NCBI GenBank assembly: GCA_014523685.1
Contig: JAATVT010000042.1
Span: 1-5,230 of the forward strand
DNA: 5,230 nt
Reading direction: 5' to 3'
Origin: Nitrososphaerales archaeon TH5893
GTDB taxonomy: Archaea > Thermoproteota > Nitrososphaeria > Nitrososphaerales > Nitrososphaeraceae
The translations under genes and the position numbers were made by a program. Position 1 is the stretch's first letter. Each line of letters starts with the position of its first letter. A model generated the notes under the pieces. It was not told where the DNA came from. It was given only the letters and a program-made list of their open reading frames with translations, and searched no databases. Shown in pieces: positions 4,839 to 5,230 of the stretch.

Positions 4839-5214
4839 GATGATGAAGAAGAGAATTCTGATAGTTGACGATGATCCTGATATTCTTACAACATACAAAA
4901 AAGGTTTAGAAGAAAGTGGACTATTTGAAGTTGATACTTTTACTGACCCTGAAGAAACATTATCAAACTTCAAGAATGGCTTGTACGACTTTCTGATTAT
5001 TGATATAAGGTTGCCAAAGATGGATGGCTTTGAGTTATGTGATAAAATGAAAGCAATAGATAATAAAGTAAAAATCTGTTTTATAACTGCATATGAGATA
5101 AATTACAGAGCATTACGACAGGTATTTCCTGAACCGAAGTTAGAATGTTTTATTCAGAAGCCAATTGAGATAGGTAAACTTGTGGAAAGAATAAAATCAG
5201 AATTGGAACAATAG
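4828..5214 (+). CDS. Single-domain response regulator (CheY-like receiver)
   Basis: Encodes 128 residues that are almost entirely one receiver domain. All conserved positions are present: acidic pocket D14/D15 in ILIVDDD, phospho-acceptor D59 in LIIDIRLPKMDGFEL, the Thr at the end of strand 4 (T87 in FITAYE), and K111 before Pro in FIQKPIE. There is no DNA-binding or enzymatic output domain, so it would act by phosphorylation-dependent protein contacts, fed by a histidine kinase not present here. The type, with TFTDPEE (37-43) and a CFIQKPIEI-like end, matches what I recall of expanded receiver families in Nitrososphaerales. The start at 4828 gives an 11-bp overlap with the zinc-ribbon gene and sits 27 bp after a TATA box; ATGs at 4840 and 4843 remain possible. 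The overlap also allows translational coupling. Identity is very secure; the partner is unknown. Confidence 0.93.
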   Translation: MKNKMMKKRILIVDDDPDILTTYKKGLEESGLFEVDTFTDPEETLSNFKNGLYDFLIIDIRLPKMDGFELCDKMKAIDNKVKICFITAYEINYRALRQVFPEPKLECFIQKPIEIGKLVERIKSELEQ

Positions 5215-5230
5215 CAGGATAAAGCATTGA

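Overview
The window looks like chromosomal DNA of an ammonia-oxidising archaeon of the class Nitrososphaeria (Thaumarchaeota), most like the Nitrososphaerales/Nitrosocosmicus group. The evidence is indirect. The DNA is AT-rich. Most genes have a TATA-box-like element about 27-46 bp before the start and no Shine-Dalgarno sequence, as expected for leaderless or short-leader archaeal transcripts. Many small proteins carry export signals and N-glycosylation sequons (N-X-S/T). One protein has a cupredoxin-like core, and there is a stand-alone receiver domain of a type I associate with these archaea. No rRNA, tRNA, CRISPR array, transposase or integrase was seen.

Layout. 15-638 (+): exported beta-rich protein of unknown function. 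837-1406 (+): cytoplasmic hemerythrin-like HHE protein with all diiron ligands and a TTG start. 1612-1851 (+): 79-residue secreted peptide with a Shine-Dalgarno site. About 1894-1945: hairpin fused to an 18-bp tandem repeat. 2147-2398 (-): small membrane-anchored helical protein. 2747-3073 (+): 108-residue cytoplasmic protein of unknown function with a clear near-leaderless promoter. 3293-4183 (-): large exported cupredoxin-like protein whose usual copper ligands appear to be replaced. 4449-4838 (+): exported or membrane-anchored zinc-ribbon protein with a Trp-rich tail. 4828-5214 (+): complete single-domain response regulator, overlapping the previous gene by 11 bp and apparently having its own promoter inside it.

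How the parts relate. There is no long operon. Most genes are single units with their own promoter and T-rich ends. Five of the eight genes encode exported or membrane-anchored proteins, so the region reads as a cell-surface/sensing neighbourhood. The only pair with close coupling is zinc-ribbon protein plus response regulator. I did not find a convincing new multi-gene system. The points most worth a second look are the cupredoxin without a copper site, the zinc-ribbon/receiver overlap with a nested promoter, and the hairpin/tandem repeat at 1894-1945.
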